A stretch of DNA of 64,000 nucleotides. It comes from Oscillospiraceae bacterium (lineage in GTDB: Bacteria > Bacillota > Clostridia > Oscillospirales > Ruminococcaceae). The stretch covers positions 1-64,000 of the forward strand of contig JAFZPP010000017.1 in the NCBI GenBank assembly GCA_017550285.1. The letters are read 5' to 3'. The notes under the pieces were generated by a model. It worked only from the letters and a program-made list of their open reading frames with translations, had not been told where the DNA came from and made no database searches. The position numbers and the translations under genes were made by a program. Below, in pieces: positions 24,968-32,646 of this stretch. Position 1 is the first letter of the stretch. Each line of letters begins with the position of its first letter.

Positions 24968-25141
24968 TCAGAACTTGCGCTTACGAGCTGCTTCAGACTT
25001 CTTCTTACGCTTTACGGAAGGCTTCTCGTAGTGCTCGCGCTTGCGAACCTCAGCGATGACGCCGTCTTTTGCGCAGGAACGCTTGAAACGCTTGAGTGCG
25101 GTATCCAAGGACTCGTTCTTACCAACGCGTACTTCTGCCAC
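24968..25141 (-). CDS. rpsU: 30S ribosomal protein S21
   Basis: S21 is a small basic protein of the 30S subunit involved in start-site selection. The 57-residue protein reads (M)[22 protein letters not shown] and ends with a lysine/arginine tail ([14 protein letters not shown]), the family norm. The start is the GTG at 25141: it follows GGGAGG by 8 bases and matches family length, while a longer reading from 25192 would add residues not found in S21. It has its own strong promoter. Confidence 0.97.
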   Translation of the reverse strand: MAEVRVGKNESLDTALKRFKRSCAKDGVIAEVRKREHYEKPSVKRKKKSEAARKRKF

Positions 25142-25243
25142 GAATTTTTCCCTCCCTTTGTCACCCGACAGAGGATATCTATAAAGAGTCATCCCGTTCA
25201 GGGTATCGGATGCTCCTTATGAGCTGAATATGAATATAGGTAT

Positions 25244-25272
25244 ATTGTATCACATTTTATACCTTTTGTCAA
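25244..25272 (-). promoter_or_regulatory. Strong sigma-A promoter for rpsU
   Basis: The minus strand reads TTGACA, 17 bases, TACAAT, about 103 bases before the GTG start. Confidence 0.9.
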
Positions 25273-25311
25273 GCGGATTTCTTCTGAGAGACAGGTTCCG
25301 ACCGGTTTTCG

Positions 25312-27717
25312 TTAATTTGCAACAAAATTCACCAGCTTATTTTGTACATAAATCTGCTTGCGAATTGTTTTTCCGGCAAGCGCCTTCTGCATATTCTCAT
25401 CCTTCATTGCAAGCGCAACAACCGTTGCTTCATCGGCGCCCTGCGGGATCATCAGCTTCGCCTTGATCTTGCCGCAGACCTGTGCAACGATCTCGACCTC
25501 TGCCTCGACGCACAGTTCCGGATCGTATTCGACCCACGACTGCTCATTGAGGATACCGAAGCCCTGCTGCGAGAAGATTTCCTCGGTCATATGCGGTGCA
25601 AACGGATTGAGCAGAATCAGCAGCGTGCGGAGCTCGCCCTTCGTGATGCTGCCTGCTGCATAAATCTGGTTGACAAGCGTCATCATTGCTGCGATTGCGG
25701 TATTGAACTTGAGGTTCTCGATGTCCTCGGAGACCTTGCGGATCGTCTTGTGCATCGGGGTCAGGAGCGCATCGCTGTAGCCTTCGCCCTCGGTGACGAT
25801 ATCCTGTAAGCCCCAGATACGGTCGAGGAAACGCTTGCAGCCCTTGACGCTGTCCTCGCTCCACGGTGCTGCCTTTTCATAGTCGCCCATGAAGAGGACA
25901 TACAGCCGCAGAACGTCTGCGCCGTACTGATCAACGACGTCATTCGGGTCGATGACATTGCCCTTGGACTTGGACATCTTGTCGCCGTCCGGACCGAGAA
26001 TCAGACCCTGCGCGGTACGCTTTGCATAGGGCTCCGGTGTCGGCACGACGCCGATATCATAGAGGAACTTGTGCCAGAAGCGGGAATAGATCATATGTCT
26101 TGTGACATGCTCCATGCCGCCGTTATACCAATCAACCGGCATCCAGTATTTCAGTGCATCCATATCGGCAAGGCACTTGTCATTTGCCGGATCGCAGTAG
26201 CGCAGGAAGTACCACGAGGAGCCTGCCCACTGCGGCATGGTATCGGTCTCACGCTTTGCAGCGCCGCCGCACTGCGGGCACTTGCAGTTGACGAAGGAAT
26301 CGAGCTTTGCAAGCGGCGATTCACCGTCGGTGCCCGGCTCAAAATTCTCGACCGGCGGCAGTCTCAGCGGCAGCTCCTCATACGGAACCGCGACGATGCC
26401 GCACTTCGGGCAGTGTACGAGCGGAATCGGCTCGCCCCAGTATCTCTGGCGGTTGAATGCCCAGTCCTTCATCTTGTACTGCACGCCTGCCTCGCCGCAG
26501 CCCTTTGCCGCGAGGACGGTCAGCACCTTGGCAATGGCATCCTTCTTGTTCGTGATGCCGTTGAGTGCATCGGAATTGACCATTTCGCCGTCACCGGTAT
26601 AGGCTTCCTTGGAGATATCGCCGCCCTTGATAACCTCGATGATGTCAATGCCGAATTTCTTTGCAAATTCATAGTCACGGGTATCGTGTGCCGGAACCGC
26701 CATGATCGCGCCGGTACCGTATCCCATCATGACATAATCGGAAATATAAATCGGAATCTCCTTGCCGGTCAGCGGATTGACAGCGGTTAAGCCTTCGATC
26801 TTCACGCCGGTCTTATCCTTGACAAGCTGGGTGCGCTCGAACTCGGTCTTCTTTGCGCATTCCGCCTTATAGGCATCGAGCTCTGCAATATTTGCGATTG
26901 CATCGCGGTATTTCTGGATCATCGGATGCTCCGGCGCCATGACCATGAAGGTTACGCCGTAGAGCGTATCGGGGCGCGTGGTATAGATACGGAGCTGCTC
27001 ATCCTGCTCCTTGATCTTGAAATTGACGAATGCGCCGGTCGATTTGCCGATCCAGTTCTCCTGCTGGAGCTTGATATTCGGCAGGTAATCAACGGTCTCC
27101 AGACCCTCGAGCAGCTTGTCTGCATACTTGGTAATGCGGAGATACCAGACCTCCTTGGTTTTCTGGACGATATCGCTGTGGCAGATATCGCACTTGCCGC
27201 CCTGCGAATCCTCATTCGAGAGGACAACCTTGCAGGAGGGGCAGTAATTGACCATCGTCTTGTCGCGGAATACCAGTCCGTGCTCGAACATTTTGAGGAA
27301 GATCCACTGCGTCCACTTGTAGTAGCCCTCCTCGGTGGTATCGACCACGCGCGACCAGTCAAAGGAGAAGCCGACGCGCTTGAGCTGACCGGTGAACTTC
27401 TTGATGTTCTCATCGGTCACCTGACGCGGATGTACGCCGGTCTTGATTGCGGTATTCTCCGTCGGCAGACCGTAAGCATCGAAGCCGATCGGGAACAGGA
27501 CATTGTAGCCCTGCAAACGGCGCTTTCTGCTGACGACCTCAAGACCGGAATAAGCCTTGATGTGTCCGACGTGCATACCGTGGCCGGAAGGATACGGGAA
27601 CTCGACGAGCGCATAGAACTTCTTTTTATCAGAACCGTTCTCTGCGCGGAAGGTCTGGTGTGCATCCCAGTAATCCTGCCACTTTTTTTCGACTGCGGAA
27701 AAACTGTATTCCTGCAT
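25312..27717 (-). CDS. leuS: Leucine-tRNA ligase
   Basis: LeuRS charges tRNA-Leu with leucine in the cytosol. At 801 residues it has normal bacterial length. The class-I HIGH signature is present as HVGHIK near residues 48-53, inside PYPSGHGMHVGHIKAYSG. The KMSKS loop (DKMSKSKGNV) is near 577. The CP1 editing insertion is present, with TTRPDTLYGVTF and the editing aspartate stretch GTGAIMAVPAHDTRD. Zinc-type cysteine pairs occur (CPSC, CDIC and later CPKC, CPQC). The gene lies 22 bases after a small membrane-protein gene; I saw no T-box leader before it. An upstream operon promoter must serve it. Confidence 0.98.
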   Translation of the reverse strand: MQEYSFSAVEKKWQDYWDAHQTFRAENGSDKKKFYALVEFPYPSGHGMHVGHIKAYSGLEVVSRKRRLQGYNVLFPIGFDAYGLPTENTAIKTGVHPRQVTDENIKKFTGQLKRVGFSFDWSRVVDTTEEGYYKWTQWIFLKMFEHGLVFRDKTMVNYCPSCKVVLSNEDSQGGKCDICHSDIVQKTKEVWYLRITKYADKLLEGLETVDYLPNIKLQQENWIGKSTGAFVNFKIKEQDEQLRIYTTRPDTLYGVTFMVMAPEHPMIQKYRDAIANIAELDAYKAECAKKTEFERTQLVKDKTGVKIEGLTAVNPLTGKEIPIYISDYVMMGYGTGAIMAVPAHDTRDYEFAKKFGIDIIEVIKGGDISKEAYTGDGEMVNSDALNGITNKKDAIAKVLTVLAAKGCGEAGVQYKMKDWAFNRQRYWGEPIPLVHCPKCGIVAVPYEELPLRLPPVENFEPGTDGESPLAKLDSFVNCKCPQCGGAAKRETDTMPQWAGSSWYFLRYCDPANDKCLADMDALKYWMPVDWYNGGMEHVTRHMIYSRFWHKFLYDIGVVPTPEPYAKRTAQGLILGPDGDKMSKSKGNVIDPNDVVDQYGADVLRLYVLFMGDYEKAAPWSEDSVKGCKRFLDRIWGLQDIVTEGEGYSDALLTPMHKTIRKVSEDIENLKFNTAIAAMMTLVNQIYAAGSITKGELRTLLILLNPFAPHMTEEIFSQQGFGILNEQSWVEYDPELCVEAEVEIVAQVCGKIKAKLMIPQGADEATVVALAMKDENMQKALAGKTIRKQIYVQNKLVNFVAN

Positions 27718-27739
27718 ATTAGAAAAGCCTCACTTTCGC

Positions 27740-28075
27740 TTAATTTGACAATTTGCAATGCTTCCGGACATCGGGCTGAAATGCGAGCACGACCGCGCAG
27801 AGCATATCTGCGATGCCTTCGAGCAGATAAATCAGATACCTGTTGAAACCGAGATTGCGGATGTTGTCCGGCAGACAGGCGCAGGCAACGAGCATCAGCA
27901 GAACCGCAATGACGGTATTGCTGTGTCTGACGCCGAAATACAAAAGGAGCAGCGCTGCAATCCCGATTACAAGCGGTGCAAGGGAACCGCCGAGGAACAG
28001 GCTGCTGCAAACGGGCTTGAGAATCAGATACAGCGAGATGCCGATGCAGATTTTCTGTCCTTTGTTCAGCGTCAT
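27740..28075 (-). CDS. Small membrane protein between rsfS and leuS
   Basis: The 111-residue protein has about three hydrophobic helices (GISLYLILKPVCSSLF, PLVIGIAALLLLYFGV, TVIAVLLMLVACACL) and a partly hydrophobic fourth. The pattern resembles small uncharacterised membrane proteins of clostridia, but I cannot name a family. Its start overlaps the rsfS stop (TAATG), so it is translated by coupling, and leuS follows 22 bases later. Confidence 0.75.
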   Translation of the reverse strand: MTLNKGQKICIGISLYLILKPVCSSLFLGGSLAPLVIGIAALLLLYFGVRHSNTVIAVLLMLVACACLPDNIRNLGFNRYLIYLLEGIADMLCAVVLAFQPDVRKHCKLSN

Positions 28076-28434
28076 TACGCCTCCGTCAGCAGATGCGAGA
28101 TATCGACCTGCTCACCGTCCGCCCAGAGGCGCTCGAGCTGATATTCGTCTCTGGTGTCGCGGTAGAATACATGTACAACAATATCGGCATAATCGAGCAC
28201 AATCCAGTTTGCCGCTCTGACGCCCTCGACGCCGCGCGGCTCAATGCCGAGCTGTCCGAGCTGGAAATCGACCTCATCCGCGAGGGACTTGACCTGCGTG
28301 GTGCTCGTACCGGTTGCAATGACAAAATAATCGGCAATGATCGTCAGATTGGTGATGCCGATAACCTGAATATTCTCCGCCTTTTTGCTGTCGAGAATCT
28401 TTACGATTTTTTCGAGCTTTTCCTGTGTCGTCAT
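28075..28434 (-). CDS. rsfS: Ribosomal silencing factor RsfS
   Basis: RsfS binds ribosomal protein L14 and prevents joining of the subunits, saving energy when nutrients are scarce. The 119-residue protein has the family core: KAENIQVIGI, TIIADYFVIATGTSTTQVKSLADEV, GVEGVRAANWIVLDYADIVVHVFYRDTRDEYQLERLW. ATG 28434 was chosen because AAAGGAG lies upstream and the family starts there. Gene order yhbY-nadD-yqeK-rsfS is conserved in Firmicutes, here with an LCP gene inserted before rsfS. Confidence 0.95.
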   Translation of the reverse strand: MTTQEKLEKIVKILDSKKAENIQVIGITNLTIIADYFVIATGTSTTQVKSLADEVDFQLGQLGIEPRGVEGVRAANWIVLDYADIVVHVFYRDTRDEYQLERLWADGEQVDISHLLTEA

Positions 28435-28750
28435 ATTCAACACTCCTTTCCCGCGCCGTGCGCGGCTCCGTTTTGCTTCGCCTTTCTTCGGCGTCGTTTG
28501 CATGACAGTTCACTTGTCAGTTCAGTTGGGCGCGCTCTCCGCGCGCATACATGAGCTTTCGGCGGGCTTCAGATCAATTCATACAGGCGCAGCCCTCTCC
28601 TGTATTACAATCAGAAACTTGACTGCGTATCAAAGACGAGCAATGATCTCATGATTTTATCGTTCTCACTTCGGTGCAGAATAGGAAGCGGGCACTGCCC
28701 GCCGCGCATACATGAGCTTTCGGCGGGCTTTAGATCAATTCCCGCGGGTG
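28435..28750. other. Intergenic region between the LCP gene and rsfS
   Basis: Two copies of a REP-like element occupy much of it. A possible weak minus-strand promoter (TTGATA, 18 bases, TGTAAT around 28605-28635) could drive rsfS-leuS. Small GC-rich palindromes lie at 28455-28500. No gene, tRNA or T-box motif is visible. Confidence 0.5.
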
Positions 28751-28760
28751 TTACCCGCCC
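28540..28760 (+). repeat. Two copies of a REP-like dispersed element
   Basis: Copies at about 28541-28580 and 28703-28740 share the stretch from GCGCATACATGAGC to GGCGGGCTT and AGATCAATTC with one mismatch. Each is followed by a GC-rich inverted repeat; the second, CCCGCGGGTGTTACCCGCCC, runs over the stop codon of the LCP gene. Confidence 0.75.
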
Positions 28761-30157
28761 ATGAAGGTGTCGCCGTCCTCTATGCGCTGGAAATCGGTCA
28801 TATCGTTATCATAGAGCGTGCTCTGATACTGGTCGGGCGTCAGCATCTCCACAATCGGCAGATCATCCTCCGGCTCAAAATACGGACGGAAATACTGATT
28901 CAGCAGATTGATCACCGGCTGCTTGTGCATCAGCCAGACCGAATAGTATTCAATCTCTCCCGGGTCCGGCGGATAGTAATTATAGCCCTCACCCGGCAGC
29001 ATGTGCATCGTAATCTTCTCCATGCCGATTGTCGAGGCAAAATCCGACAGCTTGCTGATTTCATCGACAGTCAGATTCGAGCCGATCAGCTTCCGGTCAA
29101 CAATCTTGTTGATATAGCCGAGCATTTCGATGCTGCCGATCTCGCTGACCTTTGCCATCGCGGCTGCCATGAAGATGCGCTGCGCCTTCATTCTGCCGAT
29201 GTCGCCCTCGGTGTAGTCATGGCGGAAGCGGACCATCCACTCCGCCTGCTGCCCGCTGAGCACCTGCTTGCCCTCATTGATGATCTTATCGGCTTCATAG
29301 GTGATCGTATAGGGCATGTCAATCGGGACGCCGCCGATCAGATCGACAATCTCCGCAATGTCATTGCAGCTTGTCGTGATATAGCGGTCAATCGGCACCT
29401 TGAACAGTGTCTCGAGGCAGTCCACAACGCGCTGTACGGGCGCCTTGTTCGGATTGCCGAGCGTATACACGCTGTTGAGCTTGCCTGCCTCAAAGGACGT
29501 AAAGCCCGGAACAAAGGTATCACGCGGAATCTGGAGAATATGAATCTCATTTGCGCGGATATCAAACATGGCAAGCATAATGACGTCGGTATTGGAGCGC
29601 GATTCATCCGTACCGAGGAACAGGACGCCGAACTGCCCCTCCTGAATCTGGTCGAGATCAAGACCGTCGTCAATGACGCCGTCCTTCACGCCTTCGATCA
29701 CCTTTTTCGGCTCCATTTCATAGTCCTTGGATTCCAGCTCGCCGTCAATTTCAAGGAACGGCTGCCAGTGCTTAAACTTTTTCATCAGAGAGATGTGCGT
29801 TGTCGTGGTATTGCCGGTATGATCGGTGACGGTATAGGGAATCACCGGCAGATGCAGAATTAAAATAATACTGAGAATCAGAATCACAAGGATAAAGGCC
29901 GCTGCCCTGATGCGCTCCTGCTTTGAGAGTCCCCTGCGCTTTGCAGACGCCTCTGTACGGCTGCGGCGCACCGGCTCACTGCGGTACTGAGCCGGATGCC
30001 TGCGCTGCGGCGCATCGCCGTAACGGACATTGCTGCGGCGCACCTGCTGTGAACGGCTGCGGGCGGCACCCTGCACGCTTCTGCCGCTGCGTACCGAGGA
30101 TGCTCTCGGGGCGGCAGGACGGCGGCGGCGGTGTTCCTGTGTATCTTCTATACCCAT
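28751..30157 (-). CDS. LytR-CpsA-Psr (LCP) family cell-wall glycopolymer transferase
   Basis: LCP enzymes transfer wall teichoic acids or capsule polymers from lipid carriers to peptidoglycan on the outer membrane face. The 468-residue protein has a cytosolic N-terminus of about 85 residues that is unusually rich in arginine. One membrane helix follows (about 88-108, AAAFILVILILSIILILHL). The LCP domain has FGVLFLGTDESRSNTDVIML, LQIPRDTFVPG, NSVYTLGN and WMVRFRHDYTEGDIGRMKAQR, with the conserved arginines and aspartates. It sits between yqeK and rsfS. Confidence 0.93.
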   Translation of the reverse strand: MGIEDTQEHRRRRPAAPRASSVRSGRSVQGAARSRSQQVRRSNVRYGDAPQRRHPAQYRSEPVRRSRTEASAKRRGLSKQERIRAAAFILVILILSIILILHLPVIPYTVTDHTGNTTTTHISLMKKFKHWQPFLEIDGELESKDYEMEPKKVIEGVKDGVIDDGLDLDQIQEGQFGVLFLGTDESRSNTDVIMLAMFDIRANEIHILQIPRDTFVPGFTSFEAGKLNSVYTLGNPNKAPVQRVVDCLETLFKVPIDRYITTSCNDIAEIVDLIGGVPIDMPYTITYEADKIINEGKQVLSGQQAEWMVRFRHDYTEGDIGRMKAQRIFMAAAMAKVSEIGSIEMLGYINKIVDRKLIGSNLTVDEISKLSDFASTIGMEKITMHMLPGEGYNYYPPDPGEIEYYSVWLMHKQPVINLLNQYFRPYFEPEDDLPIVEMLTPDQYQSTLYDNDMTDFQRIEDGDTFMGG

Positions 30158-30195
30158 GCGGTAAAATGCTCCTTTGCGATGAACATACGTAAGGT

Positions 30196-30837
30196 TTATT
30201 TGCGGCTTTCCGCAGATTTTGCCTTCTGCTCCGCTTTGCCCTCACTGCGGGCAGCGAGCTTTTTCAGATAGTAATTATACGCTTCGACGGTCGAGACCGG
30301 CAGCGGTGTTTCCTTTTTCAGGACGCTTTCGATTGCCCATTCAAATGCGCAGAGCATCGCCTTCTCGAGATCATTCTGCACCATTTTGCGGAAGCGCTCG
30401 ACATCGCGGTAGGTGCGGTCGGCGGAGATCAGGTCTGCCATATAGACAATCTCCTCAAGCCTTGTCATATCCGCACGCCCGACCGTATGCCAGCGCGCCG
30501 CGCCGAGGATTTCCTCATCCTCAATACCAAGCTCCGCATGCATATACGAAGCCGCCGCAACGCCGTGCCAGACGGGCTTGCAGAGCCATTCCGCATCGCT
30601 GACGGCAAAGGGTCCCCCGCGCATCAGCTCCTCCTGCTCGGAGAAGGGCAGCTCCTTGCAGCAGTCATGCAGCAGACCGGCAAGATATGCCTTCTGCGGG
30701 TCGGCACCCCAGCGCTCCGCAAGCGCAAATGCAGCGCGTGCCACATTGACCGAATGCGTAAACCGCTTCTTGGAGAGCCGCGCCTTCAGCAGTGCTGTCA
30801 GGCTGCGAATCTGCTCATTCTGATTTGACTGACTCAA
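30196..30837 (-). CDS. yqeK: HD-domain bis(5'-nucleosyl)-tetraphosphatase (YqeK)
   Basis: YqeK hydrolyses diadenosine tetraphosphate symmetrically to two ADP. The 213-residue protein has the HD metal-binding residues: His in THSVNVA near 23, the HD pair in LAGLLHDCCKEL near 51-52, a further His in KPVWHGVAAASYM, and the aspartate in YMADLISADR. The likely start is a TTG at 30837, preceded by GAGGTG; this start lies inside the end of nadD (23-base overlap). It is the usual nadD neighbour. Confidence 0.92.
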   Translation of the reverse strand: MSQSNQNEQIRSLTALLKARLSKKRFTHSVNVARAAFALAERWGADPQKAYLAGLLHDCCKELPFSEQEELMRGGPFAVSDAEWLCKPVWHGVAAASYMHAELGIEDEEILGAARWHTVGRADMTRLEEIVYMADLISADRTYRDVERFRKMVQNDLEKAMLCAFEWAIESVLKKETPLPVSTVEAYNYYLKKLAARSEGKAEQKAKSAESRK

Positions 30838-31465
30838 AAATATTCACCTCTTCATCCGGAAGATACAGATGCTTCTCCTGTATATATTGTACTACATTTT
30901 CCGGCAAAAGGCAAGAGCAATCCGCATGATTTTGCAGATTCTGCCGGATTTCCGTTGAGGAGACCTCGACGGCATCCACGGTCAGGACACGAATCTCCGC
31001 ATCGGGACATTCGGCTTTCATGCTGTCTGCACAGGCTTGCAGTCCGGACAGATCACCCTGCTCACGCGAGACCGCGCAGAGCGATGCCATACGCAGAATC
31101 TCCTGCCATTCGCGCCATGTCCGGAAGCTGAGCAGCATGTCGCTGCCGATCATCAGCGTCCATTCGGTATCGGGATGCTGCGCGGTCAGTGCACGCAGCG
31201 TATCCACCGTATAGCTTTTCCCGGATTTGCGTGTTTCATAATCGGAAACCTTCATCCAGCGGTAGGGCTTCGCCGCAATCCGGCACATTTCGAGCCGGTC
31301 GGCAGCCGGTGCATAGGCGGCAGAGCTTTTGTGCGGCGCCTCACCGGCAGGCATCAGAACCACACCGTCGAGCCGCAAAGCCCGCTTCACGGCGCGTGCC
31401 AGATGCAGATGTCCGTTGTGAATCGGATTAAAGCTGCCGCCGAACAGCCCCATCTGGCGGCTCAT
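30815..31465 (-). CDS. nadD: Nicotinate-nucleotide adenylyltransferase
   Basis: NadD adenylates nicotinate mononucleotide, a core step of NAD synthesis. The 216-residue protein has the nucleotidyltransferase signature GLFGGSFNPIHNGHLHLA near 7-24 (an HxGH-type motif), MLMPAGEAPHK-like substrate loop (VLMPAGEAPHK), and the C-terminal SSTEIRQNL motif near 184-192. The start overlaps the yhbY stop as ATGA, and the end overlaps yqeK, so these three are translated in series. Confidence 0.96.
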   Translation of the reverse strand: MSRQMGLFGGSFNPIHNGHLHLARAVKRALRLDGVVLMPAGEAPHKSSAAYAPAADRLEMCRIAAKPYRWMKVSDYETRKSGKSYTVDTLRALTAQHPDTEWTLMIGSDMLLSFRTWREWQEILRMASLCAVSREQGDLSGLQACADSMKAECPDAEIRVLTVDAVEVSSTEIRQNLQNHADCSCLLPENVVQYIQEKHLYLPDEEVNIFESVKSE

Positions 31466-31770
31466 TTCTTTTTCTTCGTGTCAACGAGCTGAATGACCGG
31501 CTTCTTCGGATTCCGCTTGTAGAGCACGAAGCGGTTGCCGATCGAGCAGACAACCTCTGCGCCGGTCTCATTTGCAATCAGCTCGGCTGCCTCACGGGCA
31601 GAATATTCGCAGGTCTCGAGCACATTGCCCTTAATCAGTTCACGTTTATGAAGCGCATCGGCAGCCTGCTTGATGAGCTGCTCGCTCATGCCGCCCTTTC
31701 CGACGGTCAGGATGCTCTCCTCGGTCGATGCAAGACCGCGGAGCTGTGCGCGCTGTTTACTTGTCAGCAT
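31462..31770 (-). CDS. yhbY: CRM-domain RNA-binding protein YhbY
   Basis: YhbY binds pre-50S ribosomal particles. The 102-residue protein is a single CRS1-YhbY domain: MLTSKQRAQLRGLASTEESI, then VGKGGMSEQLIKQAADAL, followed by RELIKGNVLE and the GxxF-like end IGNRFVLYKRN. A lysine-rich tail (KKPVIQLVDTKKKK) closes it. It precedes nadD with a 4-base overlap, the conserved Firmicutes order. Confidence 0.95.
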   Translation of the reverse strand: MLTSKQRAQLRGLASTEESILTVGKGGMSEQLIKQAADALHKRELIKGNVLETCEYSAREAAELIANETGAEVVCSIGNRFVLYKRNPKKPVIQLVDTKKKK

Positions 31771-31788
31771 ATGGATTCTCCTTTGCAG

Positions 31789-32013
31789 TCAGCGGTGCCA
31801 TTTCTTCGATCTGCCGAGCTTATCGAGCTCCTCTCTGCGAATCCACTCCTCGGTGAAGCCGCAGGTCACGCAGATATAGCGGTCTACTTTGACCGCAGAA
31901 AAGATTGTGCCGCCGGTCATGATGTTGTTGCCCGAGCCGTATGCACCGGCTGAGCCGTCCACGATCACGATATCATTGCTGCCGCATTTCGGGCAGATTC
32001 TCTGGTACATCAT
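31789..32013 (-). CDS. Small zinc-ribbon protein
   Basis: The 74-residue protein has one treble-clef-like zinc ribbon, with cysteines in YQRICPKCGSND and YICVTCGFTEEW separated by about 37 residues. The glycine-rich segment between them (GAYGSGNNIMTGG) is typical of small DUF-type zinc ribbons in Clostridia. The function is unknown. An ATG-ATG pair lies 9-12 bases after AGGAGG; 32013 is the first of them. It sits between rdgB and yhbY. Confidence 0.8.
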   Translation of the reverse strand: MMYQRICPKCGSNDIVIVDGSAGAYGSGNNIMTGGTIFSAVKVDRYICVTCGFTEEWIRREELDKLGRSKKWHR

Positions 32014-32029
32014 AATCACATACCTCCTG

Positions 32030-32632
32030 TCATTTCATAAGCTGTCTGAGCCGGTCCGCGACCTGTACAAGTGCATTGTGCCGGTGCGAAACGGCGTTCT
32101 TTTTCTCCGCAGGAACCTCCGCGAAGGAGCGCCCCTGATAGCCGAACACAGGGTCATAGCCGAAGCCGTTTGCGCCGCGGGCTGCAAAAAGAATTTCGCC
32201 CTCGACTCTGCCCTCGAAGAATTCCTTTGTCCCTTCCGGAGACATGAGGCACATCACGCAGGCAAAATGCGCCTGACGCTTTCCCTCCGGCACATCCCGC
32301 ATCTCATGCAGCAGCTTTGCGATCAGGTCGCTGTCGGATGCGCCCTCGCCTGCCCAGCGCGCGGAATAGACCCCCGGCGCACCGTCCAGTGCATCGACGA
32401 AAAGCCCGCTGTCATCGGAGAGCACCCAGATTTGATCGCCCTGATTCAATGCAAGCTGCCGGATGCATTCTGCCTTGATCGCGGCGTTTTCTGCGAAAGT
32501 TGTACCATTCTCCTCGGGCTCGGCTTCATAGCCCGCCTCCCGCTGCGAGATCACGGAAATGTCCGTATCTGCGAGCATCTGACGTATCTCACGCAGCTTG
32601 TTTTTGTTGTCTGTCGCAAGCACCAGCTTCAT
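32030..32632 (-). CDS. rdgB: XTP/dITP diphosphatase (RdgB/HAM1)
   Basis: This enzyme cleans the nucleotide pool by hydrolysing inosine and xanthosine triphosphates. The 200-residue protein starts MKLVLATDNKNKLREI, the family hallmark. It continues with FAENAAIKA, VLSDDSGLFVDALDGAPGVYSARWAG, GFGYDPVF and SHRHNAL, which contain the active-site and base-recognition residues. It follows ftsY by 14 bases. GGAGG precedes ATG 32632. Confidence 0.97.
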   Translation of the reverse strand: MKLVLATDNKNKLREIRQMLADTDISVISQREAGYEAEPEENGTTFAENAAIKAECIRQLALNQGDQIWVLSDDSGLFVDALDGAPGVYSARWAGEGASDSDLIAKLLHEMRDVPEGKRQAHFACVMCLMSPEGTKEFFEGRVEGEILFAARGANGFGYDPVFGYQGRSFAEVPAEKKNAVSHRHNALVQVADRLRQLMK

Positions 32633-32646
32633 CGTATGTGCCTCCG

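Noticed and set aside
25342-27846. Several long open frames opposite leuS on the plus strand
   Set aside because: They mirror the codon structure of a certain gene, lack ribosome sites and show no family features. The same applies to other long antisense frames, such as those opposite trkA, smc and topA.
27718-28640. A T-box leader expected before leuS
   Set aside because: Only 22 bases separate leuS from the upstream gene, and I found no T-box core (AGGGTGGNACCGCG) on the minus strand there or before rsfS.
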